Below are positions 26,949 through 35,898 of a stretch of DNA of 64,000 nucleotides, one piece after another. Location: positions 186,001-250,000 of the forward strand of contig NZ_JBBYXL010000006.1 of NCBI RefSeq assembly GCF_039655865.1, read 5' to 3'. The notes under the pieces are model-generated. The model was not told the origin of the DNA and ran no database searches. It saw only the letters and a program-made list of their open reading frames with translations. Every line of letters begins with the position of its first letter. Positions within the stretch are counted from its first letter, which is position 1. The stretch is from Prosthecobacter sp. SYSU 5D2. Its GTDB lineage: Bacteria > Verrucomicrobiota > Verrucomicrobiia > Verrucomicrobiales > Verrucomicrobiaceae. The position numbers were made by a program, and so were the translations under genes.

Positions 26949-26971
26949 ACTCATTTAGATCGCCTTGAGAC

Positions 26972-29317
26972 TTACTTTTTGATCACCTGCACGGCATCCA
27001 GGTGCACGTTGCCCTCGGAACCATCGGTGCGGAAGATGACGGCAGCTTCCTCGCCTGCATTGAATTTATAAGTGCCGATGCTGTGAGCACCGTTGGCCTC
27101 TGCCGCAGGTTTGGTCTGGTCCACCCGGACAGTCTTTTCGCCATCGGCGCTGAGCACGGTCACCGGGGCTTTTTTGGCACGGTTTTCATGTGGCTGCCAA
27201 TAGACGCGCACATCGTATTCGCCGCTCTCTTTGACAGCAAAGGAGAAGCGGGCACTGGCACCCTCACCCCGGCCGTAGCTGTAATGCTCGCCCACGAAAG
27301 GTTTGAGGCCTTCGCCGGTGGTCCAGTTACCGACGAGTTCGGCATCCGTATCATCAATGACGATGCCTTCGAGCTTCTTGGGATCAAGCGAATCACTGAC
27401 CACCTCAGGCAGTTTCTTGGCATTGGCAGGCATGTAAAGAGGGCCTTCCAGGCTGTCGCGGCGCATGGCACCGGGCTGGCTCATGAGGTCCTTCAGGATG
27501 TCCAGATACTGCTCATAAACACCGCGCGGAGTGGTGTGGTGACGGACGCTGATCCAGGCGGCCTTGCCAACCACTTCGCCAAACATGCCGCAGGTGCGCA
27601 TCACACGGGTGCTGCCCAGGGCGTAACGGTCCACGCTGATGTTGCGGCCGGCCATGAACAGGTTGCTGATGTCCTTGGAATACAGGCAGCGGTAAGGCAC
27701 GGGATAGCCGTTTTTACGGTCCGTATGCTTACCAAACTGGGCGCGAGAGATGAACGGGTTTTCAGGGAACTTCACCGCATACTGCTCTTTCGGGTAATGC
27801 AGGTCCTGGTCCCAGGTGGTTGGCACGCAGGCATCAGGATGGATGACGCCATTGACCATATCTTCACCAGGGAGGATGAGGTCACCGACGATGCGGCGGG
27901 ACTCACGGGTGCCGCCGACAAAAGCCAGCCAGGTCATGTCGTAGTTGCCGTATTCATCAGGCGCGTACTTTTTCATGGCGCTGACGGCACCATAGACGGC
28001 GCGGAAGTTCCAGTCACGGATGCGCTCCAGGCCATTGATGGGGTCCTGGTCGAAGCCGCTCTCCCAAAACCAAGGGCCGTGGAGGTAGTCTTCATAATTT
28101 TCAGCCGGGGTATAACCCAGGTCATAACCAATCATGTTGGGTTTGTTCTTCACACCCACTGGATCCATCGGACGGGGCAGAGGGAAGTCTTCAAGGGTGA
28201 GGTCCAGCGCCCAAGGGGTTGGCGGCCATGGTTTGGGATGGGCGGTCTTTTTCAGCACCCACATGTTGCTCATGCCCATGCGGCCTTTTTCTTCCTGCAG
28301 GATGGTGGCTCCGGCCAGATAACCGACACTGCCGTGCCCTGTGCAGTCACTGAAGAATTTGCCACGAAAGCGGGTCTCTTTGCCCGTGCGGGTGTCCAAG
28401 CCGGTCACGCTGCGGATCTTCTTGTCATCCGCCTTTTCCATTTCCACGGCATACACGTGGGTGTTGAGGAAGAGGTCAATGTTCACTTCGGCCTTCACGA
28501 CTTCCTCCTTCAGCTTGTCGTTGTATTCCTCTGGGGAAGGTGCCGGGCTGTTGCTGGCGCGGTCGGCGAATTCCTCGACGATTTCACCAAGATGCGGATA
28601 CAGGCCGCGACGGGTGCCGCCCATGGCCCAGACCTGCACTTCGCTGGAGCCGTTGCCACCCAGGACCGGACGGTTCTGGATGAAGGCCACTTTCAGGCCC
28701 TGACGTGCGCCAGAGATGGCGGAGCCCATACCGGCATAACCGCCACCGACGACGACCAGATCATATTCTTCCGTTTCAGGAGCCACTTCAGGCAGGCCCA
28801 GGAGTTTTTTGCGCAGCATATTCGTGGCTGCCAAATCTGCGGGAGGGGTAAAGGAAGCGTCTTTGCTGAGGACGATGGCGTCCACCCGGCCGTCGAAGCC
28901 GGTTTTGTCCACCAGGCCCAGAGTGGCCTTGCCGGAAAGCTCCACCGTGCCGGCTTCTTCCCAAAGCCAGTCTTTGCCTTCAGTGCCGAGCACTTTGTCC
29001 AGAACCTTGCCATTGACACTGACCTGGAATTTACCAGGAGCCCCCGGGGCATCCCAAGGTCCGACCCAGTTTTTCGTGCGCACCCAGACCTTGTAGTTCC
29101 CAGGTTCGGCAATGGTGATTTCGGTCTCCGCATCCTTCACTGGCGAGCCCATGCCATGGGCCAGGAGGTAGGGCGAGCCCATGATGTCAATAAACTGGGT
29201 GTCCAGCATCCAGCCTCCATGGTTGGCAAAGGATTCGGCCTCCACCCAGACCTGCTGGGCGTGACTGGAGAGTGCGGTGGCCGCAAGCGCGGCAAGCAAT
29301 GTACGAGGTAACTTCAT
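26972..29317 (-). CDS. Exported FAD-dependent oxidoreductase with flanking beta domains
   Basis: A 781-residue secreted flavoprotein. Residues 1-20 are a signal peptide ending SHA. Residues 21-150 form a beta-sandwich (VWVEAESFANHGGWMLD..., YKVWVRTKNWVG), of the kind used for carbohydrate or surface binding. The FAD-binding Rossmann motif VVVGGGYAGMGSA is at 188-200, followed by an FAD_oxidored-type body with GGNGSSEVQVWAMGG and a terminal GRNISVDRYALGSTRVMRTCGMFGEVVGKAAW block. The last 130 residues (from about 650) form a second beta domain like the golvesin C-terminal module (IDDTDAELVGNW...YSYGRGEGASARFSF). Related proteins in Verrucomicrobia and Bacteroidetes occur with polysaccharide degradation. 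The substrate is unknown. It is divergent from argB. Confidence 0.87.
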   Translation of the reverse strand: MKLPRTLLAALAATALSSHAQQVWVEAESFANHGGWMLDTQFIDIMGSPYLLAHGMGSPVKDAETEITIAEPGNYKVWVRTKNWVGPWDAPGAPGKFQVSVNGKVLDKVLGTEGKDWLWEEAGTVELSGKATLGLVDKTGFDGRVDAIVLSKDASFTPPADLAATNMLRKKLLGLPEVAPETEEYDLVVVGGGYAGMGSAISGARQGLKVAFIQNRPVLGGNGSSEVQVWAMGGTRRGLYPHLGEIVEEFADRASNSPAPSPEEYNDKLKEEVVKAEVNIDLFLNTHVYAVEMEKADDKKIRSVTGLDTRTGKETRFRGKFFSDCTGHGSVGYLAGATILQEEKGRMGMSNMWVLKKTAHPKPWPPTPWALDLTLEDFPLPRPMDPVGVKNKPNMIGYDLGYTPAENYEDYLHGPWFWESGFDQDPINGLERIRDWNFRAVYGAVSAMKKYAPDEYGNYDMTWLAFVGGTRESRRIVGDLILPGEDMVNGVIHPDACVPTTWDQDLHYPKEQYAVKFPENPFISRAQFGKHTDRKNGYPVPYRCLYSKDISNLFMAGRNISVDRYALGSTRVMRTCGMFGEVVGKAAWISVRHHTTPRGVYEQYLDILKDLMSQPGAMRRDSLEGPLYMPANAKKLPEVVSDSLDPKKLEGIVIDDTDAELVGNWTTGEGLKPFVGEHYSYGRGEGASARFSFAVKESGEYDVRVYWQPHENRAKKAPVTVLSADGEKTVRVDQTKPAAEANGAHSIGTYKFNAGEEAAVIFRTDGSEGNVHLDAVQVIKK

Positions 29318-29386
29318 TTAGACAGGGTTGGTTCTTTCGAGCCTCTCATAAACGCCGGTAATGATCTATTACAATCATTTGATGAC

Positions 29387-29399
29387 TGTTACAGTAACA
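29387..29399. promoter_or_regulatory. Candidate operator: 13-bp palindrome
   Basis: TGTTACAGTAACA is a perfect palindrome around a central A, 70 bases upstream of the oxidoreductase start and 127 bases upstream of argB. It lies in the 208-base divergent intergenic region and is AT-rich like its surroundings. It resembles a dimeric repressor site, but I cannot name the regulator. Confidence 0.35.
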
Positions 29400-29525
29400 T
29401 TGCGCAGGAGGCAATTTTGTGAGACCTGATTGGAAAGACATGGCTCATTTTTTTCAGAAAATTTCCGTCGAATTGCTTGACGCTGCGTGTGGGTGCCTAT
29501 CCTTCCCACCTTTCCCCCTTTGCCA

Positions 29526-30377
29526 ATGAACGAAAACCAGATCAAGAAAGCCGATGTCCTTTTGGAAGCCCTGCCCTACATGCAAGGATTCCGAGGCTGC
29601 ACCTTTCTGATCAAGGTGGGCGGCAGTGCCATGGAAGACCCGGCGGTGGTGGACACCTTTCTTAAAGACGTGGTCTTTCTGGAAGCCGTGGGCATCAATC
29701 CCGTCATCGTCCATGGCGGCGGCAAGGCCATATCCAAGGCGATGAAAGACAGCGGCCTGGAGGCTAAGTTCATCAACGGCATGCGCGTGACCGATGAGGA
29801 GACCATCAAAATCGTGGAGCAAACCCTGGCCCGCGTGATCAATCCGGACATCGTCAACAAAATCAATGCCTTTGGAGGCAAGGCTGTTGGCGTGCCCGGC
29901 ACGGAAGTCTTCACCGGAGAAAAGATGAAGGGCGACCTCGGCTGGGTGGGCGAGGTGAATGACTGCAAGCTGGGGCTCATCCAGGCGGCAGTGGCGGGGG
30001 AATTTGTACCAGTCGTCTCCCCTGTCGCGCGCGAGAACGAAAGCGGCAAGACCCTGAATGTGAATGCCGACCTGGCCGCCTGTGCATTGGCCACGCGGCT
30101 GAAGGCGACGAAGCTCATTTTCCTGAGCGATGTGCGCGGCGTCATGCGTGACTTCAAAGACGAAAGCACGCTAATTCCCAGCCTGAATCCGGCGGCCATC
30201 GAAGAGCTGAAAAAGGAAGGCATCATCAGCGGCGGCATGATCCCCAAGGTGGACTCCAGCCTGGAATCGCTGCGAGGAGGCGTGGGCAAGGTGCACCTCA
30301 TTGACGGGCGCATCCCCCACGCACTGATTTTGGAGATTTTCACCGATGTGGGGATCGGCACGGAGATTCATCTGTGA
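29526..30377 (+). CDS. argB: Acetylglutamate kinase ArgB
   Basis: A 283-residue cytoplasmic kinase for the second step of arginine synthesis (N-acetylglutamate to N-acetylglutamyl phosphate). Motifs: FLIKVGGSAM near residue 28 (amino-acid kinase glycine loop with catalytic Lys), VIVHGGGKAISKAM near 62, NVNADLAACALA (substrate and nucleotide site) near 178, and IISGGMIPKVDSSL (second catalytic Lys) near 238. The ATG at 29526 gives the normal length; the longer frame from 29487 adds a proline-rich leader. It is the first gene of an argB-argD-argF run. A weak promoter-like pair (TTGACG at 29477, TATCCT at 29498, 15-base spacer) precedes it. Confidence 0.95.
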   Translation: MNENQIKKADVLLEALPYMQGFRGCTFLIKVGGSAMEDPAVVDTFLKDVVFLEAVGINPVIVHGGGKAISKAMKDSGLEAKFINGMRVTDEETIKIVEQTLARVINPDIVNKINAFGGKAVGVPGTEVFTGEKMKGDLGWVGEVNDCKLGLIQAAVAGEFVPVVSPVARENESGKTLNVNADLAACALATRLKATKLIFLSDVRGVMRDFKDESTLIPSLNPAAIEELKKEGIISGGMIPKVDSSLESLRGGVGKVHLIDGRIPHALILEIFTDVGIGTEIHL

Positions 30378-30454
30378 CCCTCCGAGCGCGAGCGGAGTAT
30401 GGATGAAAACGGAAAGCGGATTTTAAAGACCAACAGATTTCAGGATTTAACAAA

Positions 30455-31756
30455 ATGGACAGAATGAACGACTTCGACCCGGCGTGGATGGACCAGTATG
30501 TGATGCCCAATTACGGGCGTTTTCAGATCTGGCCGCAACGCGGCGAAGGTCCCTACCTATGGGACAACGAGGGGAAAAAATATCTCGACTTTGCCGGTGG
30601 CGTCGCCGTGTGCCCGCTGGGCCATGCCCACCCGGAGGTGGCAGATGCCATCGCAGCGCAGGCGCACAAACTGATGCATGTGTCCAACTGGTACTGCATC
30701 CAGGGTCAGGCACAGCTCGCCCGCATCCTGGTGGAGGAGATTGTCAAAATTCCCGGCAAATGCTTCTTTTGCAACAGCGGTGCGGAGGCCAATGAAGGCA
30801 TGATCAAACTGGCCCGCAAATACGGCGTGACCAAGCCCCTGCCGGACGGCAGTCCCCGTTATGAGATCATCACCTTTGCCGGCAGCTTCCATGGCCGGAC
30901 CTTTGGAGCCATGAGCGCAACCGCGCAGGAGAAGATCCATGGCGGTTTTGGTCCCATCGTGCCCGGTTTTGTTTATGTTCCTTTCAATGACCCGGCGGCA
31001 CTGAAAAACGCCATCACGGAAAAGACCGTGGCCATTCTTTTTGAACCCATGCAGGGGGAAAGTGGCGTCAACCCCGCTACACCGGATTTCCTGCGCACCG
31101 TGCAGTCCCTGTGCCAGCAGCACGACCTGCTCATGCTGCTGGATGAAGTACAATGCGGCCTGGGCCGGACCGGCGAAACCTGTGGCTGGCGCTCCATCCT
31201 GCCGGGCGATGAAATCCAGCCCGATGCCATCAGCTGGGCCAAGTCCATCGGCAGCGGCTTTCCCCTGGGCTCCTTCTGGATCAAGGAACGGCCGCTTAGC
31301 GATGCCAACGAAACGAAGCTTTGCGATCTCCTCGGCCCCGGCACCCACGGCACCACCTATGGCGGCAGCCCCCTGGCCTGCGCCGCCGGGCTTTCCACAC
31401 TGAACGTCATCCTGCGTGACAACCTGCCCGCGCACTCCGCCAGCCTGGGCCGCAAGATCGCCGGAGAAGTAGCCTCATGGAAACAGCCGTTGATCACGGA
31501 TATCCGCGCCTTTGGCATGATGATCGGATTTGAACTTGATGAGGCCACTCTGGCCTCCAAAGAAGCTGTGAAGGCTTCAGGCAAAATTGCCTCCATTTAT
31601 GTGGCCAAAGCCATGCTCGACGCGGGTCTGCTCGTCGTCCCTGCCGGGCCAAAAGTGGTACGCTGGCTGCCGCCGATGAATCTCACCGAGACCCAGGCTG
31701 CGGAGGCGCTGGACATCTTTAAAACTACCCTCGCCGCGATGGCGAATCTTGAATAA
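30455..31756 (+). CDS. argD: Acetylornithine aminotransferase (class III, PLP)
   Basis: A 433-residue PLP enzyme converting N-acetylglutamate semialdehyde to N-acetylornithine. Motifs: FCNSGAEANEGMIKLARK (phosphate-binding region) near 108, FAGSFHGRTFGAMSAT near 142, LMLLDEVQCGLGRTG (PLP aspartate) near 227, and the Schiff-base Lys263 in SWAKSIGSGFPLG. The C-terminal LLVVPAGPKVVRWLPPMN is typical of ArgD-like enzymes. An alternative ATG lies three codons into the frame. The placement between argB and argF supports ArgD over other class III aminotransferases. The gap to argF is only nine bases. Confidence 0.93.
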   Translation: MDRMNDFDPAWMDQYVMPNYGRFQIWPQRGEGPYLWDNEGKKYLDFAGGVAVCPLGHAHPEVADAIAAQAHKLMHVSNWYCIQGQAQLARILVEEIVKIPGKCFFCNSGAEANEGMIKLARKYGVTKPLPDGSPRYEIITFAGSFHGRTFGAMSATAQEKIHGGFGPIVPGFVYVPFNDPAALKNAITEKTVAILFEPMQGESGVNPATPDFLRTVQSLCQQHDLLMLLDEVQCGLGRTGETCGWRSILPGDEIQPDAISWAKSIGSGFPLGSFWIKERPLSDANETKLCDLLGPGTHGTTYGGSPLACAAGLSTLNVILRDNLPAHSASLGRKIAGEVASWKQPLITDIRAFGMMIGFELDEATLASKEAVKASGKIASIYVAKAMLDAGLLVVPAGPKVVRWLPPMNLTETQAAEALDIFKTTLAAMANLE

Positions 31757-31765
31757 TTTTCTCCC

Positions 31766-32665
31766 ATGAAACATCTCCTTTCCATCAAGCAGCTCAGCGC
31801 CGCCGAAATCGAAAACCTGATTGAGCAGGCGGCTGTGCTGAAAAAGAACCGCAAGAGCTGCCCCCAGGTGCTGGCGGGCCAGAACTGGGCGCTCATTTTC
31901 AGCAAGTCTTCCACCCGCACACGAGTCAGTTTTGAGGTGGGCGTGCGCGAACTCGGCGGCCAGGTGATGTTCCTTTCCTCAGCAGACATCCAGTTAGGCC
32001 GGGGCGAACCCATCAAGGACACCGCCCGCGTCATGGGCCGCATGATTGACGGTGCCATCATCCGCACCTTTGCCCAGCAGGATGTGGTGGACTTTGCCGA
32101 ATACAGCGGCATCCCCACCATCAATGCCCTCACCGATGACGAGCATCCCTGCCAGATCCTGGCGGACCTGCAAACCATCAATGAGCGCTTCGGCAGCTGG
32201 AAAGGCCGCCGCGTCGCCTTCCTCGGCGATGGCGATTGCAACGTTGCCCGCTCCTGGATCTGGGCGAGTGCGCGGCTCGGTTTTGAACTGGTCATCGGTG
32301 CACCGAAGGAATTTCAGCCCGCAGCGGACTTCATGGCGCAGATTCCCGGCAAAACCGTCACCGTCACCGATGACCCCAAGTCCGCCGTCGAAGGCATTGA
32401 TGCCATTTACACGGATGTCTGGGTGAGCATGGGCAAGGAAGAAGAGGCTACCGGTCGCATCGAAACCCTGCGCCCCTGGCAGATCAATGCCGCCCTCCTC
32501 AAGCACGCCAAGCCCGAGGCCATTATCATGCACTGCCTGCCCGCCTATCGTGGCAAGGAAATCACCGAAGAAGTTCTCGAAGCCCAGGCTGACGTCATCT
32601 TTGACCAGGCAGAAAACCGCCTCCACGCCCAAAAAGCCGTGCTCGTCGAACTGGTCAAAAACTGA
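31766..32665 (+). CDS. argF: Ornithine carbamoyltransferase ArgF
   Basis: A 299-residue enzyme joining carbamoyl phosphate and ornithine to give citrulline. The carbamoyl-phosphate motif KSSTRTR is at 47-53, the ALTDDEHPCQILAD block is near 120, and the ornithine-side HCLPAYRG is near 256. Family length and order are normal. It closes the arg run (argB-argD-argF) and is followed 36 bases later by a thioesterase gene that may be read through. No terminator is visible between them. Confidence 0.95.
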   Translation: MKHLLSIKQLSAAEIENLIEQAAVLKKNRKSCPQVLAGQNWALIFSKSSTRTRVSFEVGVRELGGQVMFLSSADIQLGRGEPIKDTARVMGRMIDGAIIRTFAQQDVVDFAEYSGIPTINALTDDEHPCQILADLQTINERFGSWKGRRVAFLGDGDCNVARSWIWASARLGFELVIGAPKEFQPAADFMAQIPGKTVTVTDDPKSAVEGIDAIYTDVWVSMGKEEEATGRIETLRPWQINAALLKHAKPEAIIMHCLPAYRGKEITEEVLEAQADVIFDQAENRLHAQKAVLVELVKN

Positions 32666-32701
32666 GCACTGCGAACTGAGCACTCCTTCCCTTTCCCCGC
32701 C

Positions 32702-33163
32702 ATGTACCGCCACACCCTCTCCGACCGCGTCCAGTTTGCCGATACGGACATGGCGGGCATCGTCCACTTCTCCAATTTTTTCCGCTATATGGAACGGGTG
32801 GAGCATGATTTCTTCCGGGCACTGGGTATGTCCATTTGGGACAAGTCGAATGAGATTCCGGTTGAGGAACGGGTGGGCTGGCCACGGGTCCACATTTCCT
32901 GCGATTTCAAGGCACCGCTGGTGTTTGAGGAGGAATTCACCATGGAACTGCTGGTGGAGGAGATCCGCGCCAAAACCATCCGTTATGTGATCCGCTTTTG
33001 GAAAAACAATGGGGAGCTTTGTGCCGAAGGAAAACTAGTGGCCGCGAGTGTGCGGAGAGATCCCGTGACTGGAAAAATGAAGGCGGTCAACATCCCGGAG
33101 AGAATCCGCGACCGCATCACGGTGGCTCCTGCGGAGCTGCTGGCACTGCCACAGATTGGATAG
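32702..33163 (+). CDS. Acyl-CoA thioesterase, 4HBT/YbgC type
   Basis: A 153-residue hot-dog-fold thioesterase. The 4HBT signature is clear at the N-terminus: VQFADTDMAGIVHFSNFFRYME, in which Asp is the catalytic residue and HF-S-N-F-F precedes the long helix. HISCDFKAPLVFEEEF is the second strand pair. YbgC proteins hydrolyse short acyl-CoA or acyl-ACP thioesters and often sit with tol-pal genes, which are not seen here. The specificity is unknown. Confidence 0.88.
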   Translation: MYRHTLSDRVQFADTDMAGIVHFSNFFRYMERVEHDFFRALGMSIWDKSNEIPVEERVGWPRVHISCDFKAPLVFEEEFTMELLVEEIRAKTIRYVIRFWKNNGELCAEGKLVAASVRRDPVTGKMKAVNIPERIRDRITVAPAELLALPQIG

Positions 33164-33290
33164 CAGGGGGCAATCGAAGCAGCGAACTTCCTTGGATTTT
33201 CGACTAGGCATTGACAAGCATCGTACCTTGTTCATTTGGATGGGCGCGTTCTTTTTAACCGCTGTCTTTTCCGTCTCCTGAATCTGTCTC

Positions 33291-33914
33291 ATGAATCCAT
33301 ACTTCGTCGCTCCCAATGGCCAGCAGCAAGGGCCTTACAGTTTGAAGCAGCTCGAGGACATGATGCGGTCCGGCCACATCAAAGATTCTGACCTGTGCTG
33401 GCGTGAAGGCATGAGAGACTGGCAGAGCATTTCCACAGCCATTCCCTCTTTGCTGGTCACTGCCAATTCCGATCCCCTCAATCCCTATGCACCGCCAACG
33501 AGCCCCTGGGAGACGGCGGCTTCGCGTGGAGTGCGTAATTATTATGGAGGCATCGGCAGGCTGGCCTATTTTGGCATCAGTTTCGTGCTCGGCATTGCGA
33601 ATGCATTTCTGGCCACCATGACTCAGAATCAAGATGCCATGGCGGGATTTGTGATTCTCATTTTAGTCGTTGTAGCCTCAGTGGTGACCGTTTTTCAACG
33701 CCTCAAAAACATAGGCATGAATCCCTGGTGGTGTCTGCTGATGTTTATACCCATCGCCAACCTTTTTATCGGATTCCGCTGCCTGGCCTGCCAGGAGGGA
33801 TATGCGAATATCGGACGGCTGGACACTGCGGGGAAAATCATCGCCTGGATCTTTGGGCTTCTGCTCCTGCTGATGGTATTCGCCATCGGTGTCACTCTGG
33901 TGGCGGCCAAATGA
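33291..33914 (+). CDS. GYF_2 / DUF805-like membrane protein
   Basis: A 207-residue protein with two parts. Residues 1-55 are a GYF_2 domain (YFVAPNGQQQGPYSLKQLEDM...WREGMRDWQSI), a proline-peptide-binding or regulatory module common in bacterial membrane proteins. The remainder has about four transmembrane helices with the DUF805 pattern, including FQRLKNIGMNPWWCLLMFIPIANLF near residue 130. The function is unknown. A TTGACA at 33211 could be part of its promoter, although no good -10 box sits at the right distance. The preceding 127 bases hold no gene. Confidence 0.85.
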   Translation: MNPYFVAPNGQQQGPYSLKQLEDMMRSGHIKDSDLCWREGMRDWQSISTAIPSLLVTANSDPLNPYAPPTSPWETAASRGVRNYYGGIGRLAYFGISFVLGIANAFLATMTQNQDAMAGFVILILVVVASVVTVFQRLKNIGMNPWWCLLMFIPIANLFIGFRCLACQEGYANIGRLDTAGKIIAWIFGLLLLLMVFAIGVTLVAAK

Positions 33915-34022
33915 TCCAGGCAGCGAAAACGAACAAAAGCTTTGTCCTGGCAGGTTTTTGATCCACATAAGGGGTTTCCAACGTTTTTCTACGGCGTGAA
34001 TCCTCCAACCCAAAAATCCAAC

Positions 34023-34571
34023 ATGACCTGGCTCACCTTTGCCCTGCTCACCGTGCTCTCCTGGGGCGTTTATGGCATCATTCTTCACAAGGGCCGCGGG
34101 CTGATGCCGGACGGCACCCTGCCGGGACCTGAGACGGCCAATGCCAGTCTGAAAGCCTTCCTGTTTGTCGGCATCGCCTACTTTGTCGTGGCCGTGCTGG
34201 GTCCGGTTCTGGTGCTCTGGCAGCGGGGCACGAACTGGAGCTTCACCGGCAGCGGCATGACCTGGAGCTTCATCGCTGGCGTGGCGGGTGCCCTGGGTGC
34301 CTTCACCCTGGTACTGGCGCTCGGCGCTGCGGCGGCCATTTATAAAGGGGCGGCACCGGCGGCTGTGATGCCCATCGTTTTCGCCGGTGCTCCGGTGGTA
34401 AATACCGTGGTGGCCATGCTGCTGCATCCGCCAGCGGGCGGGGTGAAGTCGCTGCCGTGGCAGTTTGTCGTCGGCATTGTGCTGGCCGCCTGCGGGGCCT
34501 TCATGGTGGCCAAGTTTGCCCCGACCAACCGGCCTGCGGCCAAGCCGGCAGGTGTGGCCGCCAAGCACTGA
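34023..34571 (+). CDS. Small EamA/DMT-like membrane protein
   Basis: A 182-residue integral membrane protein with about five hydrophobic helices: WLTFALLTVLSWGVYGIIL at the start, then AFLFVGIAYFVVAVLGPVL, a central helix pair around GVAGALGAFTLVLALGAAAAIYKGAAPA, VMPIVFAGAPVVNTVVAML and FVVGIVLAACGAFMVAKF. The G-x-A-x-F-T-L-x-L-A-L pattern and size suggest half of a drug/metabolite transporter (EamA) that would work as a dimer. Substrate unknown. The ATG at 34023 is preferred to the frame from 33942, which would add 27 residues of non-membrane sequence. The stop is four bases before the cca start, so the two are probably cotranscribed. Confidence 0.75.
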   Translation: MTWLTFALLTVLSWGVYGIILHKGRGLMPDGTLPGPETANASLKAFLFVGIAYFVVAVLGPVLVLWQRGTNWSFTGSGMTWSFIAGVAGALGAFTLVLALGAAAAIYKGAAPAAVMPIVFAGAPVVNTVVAMLLHPPAGGVKSLPWQFVVGIVLAACGAFMVAKFAPTNRPAAKPAGVAAKH

Positions 34572-34575
34572 ACGG

Positions 34576-35886
34576 ATGCTCCATGCCGCCACCCAGGTCA
34601 TCCTGACGCTGCGTGAGCAGGGTCATCAGGCGCTGCTGGCCGGCGGCTGTGTGCGTGACTATGTGCTGGGCAAGGAGCCAAAGGACTATGATGTGGCCAC
34701 CAATGCCACCCCGGCCCAGGTCGTGGCCCTGTTCCCCGGCGCACAAACCGTGGGTGCGCATTTCGGCGTGGTGATCGTCAGACTGAACGGCCATCACATT
34801 GAAGTGGCCACCTTCCGCACTGACGGCAGTTACAAGGATGGCCGACGGCCTGAAAGCGTGACTTTTGCCACCGCTGAGGAAGATGCCCAACGTCGTGATT
34901 TCACCGTGAACGGTCTGTTTCGCGATCCGGTGGAAGATCGCATCATTGACTATGTGAACGGCCAGCAGGACCTGGAAGCCAAAATTCTGCGGGCCATTGG
35001 CGATGCCTCTCAAAGGTTTGCCGAGGACCGCCTGCGCATGCTGCGTGCGGTGCGCTTTGCCACCGTGCTGGACTTTGAGATCGAAATCGGGACCTGGGCC
35101 GCCCTGTGCGAGCATGCAGATGCCATCAGCACGGTGAGTGCGGAGCGCATCCGTGATGAACTGATCAAAATCTTTCTGCATCCCAACCGCCTGCGCGGAT
35201 TTGACCTGCTGGTGGACAGCGGCCTCATGGCCCAGGTGCTGCCGGAAATCCTCGTGCTAAAAGGTGTGGAGCAACCGCCACAGTGGCACCCGGAGGGTGA
35301 TGTATTCGTTCACACACGCCTCATGCTTAGTCTGCTGCCGGAGCAGGTTTCCCTGCCCCTGGTGCTGAGTGTGCTGCTGCATGACATCGCCAAACCGGCC
35401 ACATTCACCGTGGATGAGGACACGGGCCGCATCCGTTTCAACGGCCACGACAAGCTCGGCGCGGAGATGACCGGCGACATTTTGCGCAGGTTGAAATTCC
35501 CCAACGATGTCATTGAGCCGACCCAGGTGGCCGTGGAGCATCACATGGTTTTTAAGGATGTGAAAAAAATGCGCAACAGCACGCTGAAGCGCATGATGGC
35601 ACGCCCCACCTGGGACGATGAACTGGCACTTCATCGCGTGGACTGCCTGGGCTCCAACGGGCTGCTGGACAACTATGAATTTATGAAGGAAAAGGCGGAG
35701 GAGTTTTCCCACACTCCGCTGATCCCCCAGCCGCTGATCAATGGCCGGGACTTGATGGAGCTGGGCTGGGAGCCTGGCAAACAGATGGGCGCAGCGCTGA
35801 CAGCAGTGCAGAACGCGCAGCTCGAAGGCCTGGTCAGCACCCGCGAAGAAGCCCTGGAATGGGTGCGGGTGAACTGCCAGGCCTAA
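34576..35886 (+). CDS. cca: CCA-adding tRNA nucleotidyltransferase / poly(A) polymerase family
   Basis: A 436-residue class II nucleotidyltransferase that builds or repairs tRNA 3' CCA ends. Motifs: GGCVRDYVLGKEPKDYDVAT at 23-42 with the catalytic DxD at 37-39, RRDFTVNGLFRDP near 113, and RLRMLRAVRFA near 153 (motif B region). An HD domain follows with LLHDIAKPA (His269, Asp270), as in bacterial enzymes with metal-dependent phosphohydrolase activity. The ATG at 34576 is preferred over the longer frame from 34465, which overlaps the preceding gene. Confidence 0.93.
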   Translation: MLHAATQVILTLREQGHQALLAGGCVRDYVLGKEPKDYDVATNATPAQVVALFPGAQTVGAHFGVVIVRLNGHHIEVATFRTDGSYKDGRRPESVTFATAEEDAQRRDFTVNGLFRDPVEDRIIDYVNGQQDLEAKILRAIGDASQRFAEDRLRMLRAVRFATVLDFEIEIGTWAALCEHADAISTVSAERIRDELIKIFLHPNRLRGFDLLVDSGLMAQVLPEILVLKGVEQPPQWHPEGDVFVHTRLMLSLLPEQVSLPLVLSVLLHDIAKPATFTVDEDTGRIRFNGHDKLGAEMTGDILRRLKFPNDVIEPTQVAVEHHMVFKDVKKMRNSTLKRMMARPTWDDELALHRVDCLGSNGLLDNYEFMKEKAEEFSHTPLIPQPLINGRDLMELGWEPGKQMGAALTAVQNAQLEGLVSTREEALEWVRVNCQA

Positions 35887-35898
35887 CGACTGATCGTA

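Noticed and set aside
27002-29311. 769-residue plus-strand open frame opposite the FAD oxidoreductase
   Set aside because: It is a shadow of a well-supported flavoprotein gene; its product has no recognisable motifs.
33211-33240. Promoter at TTGACA before the GYF/DUF805 gene
   Set aside because: A good -35-like hexamer is present but no acceptable -10 box lies at 16-18 bases, so it is only mentioned in the gene entry.
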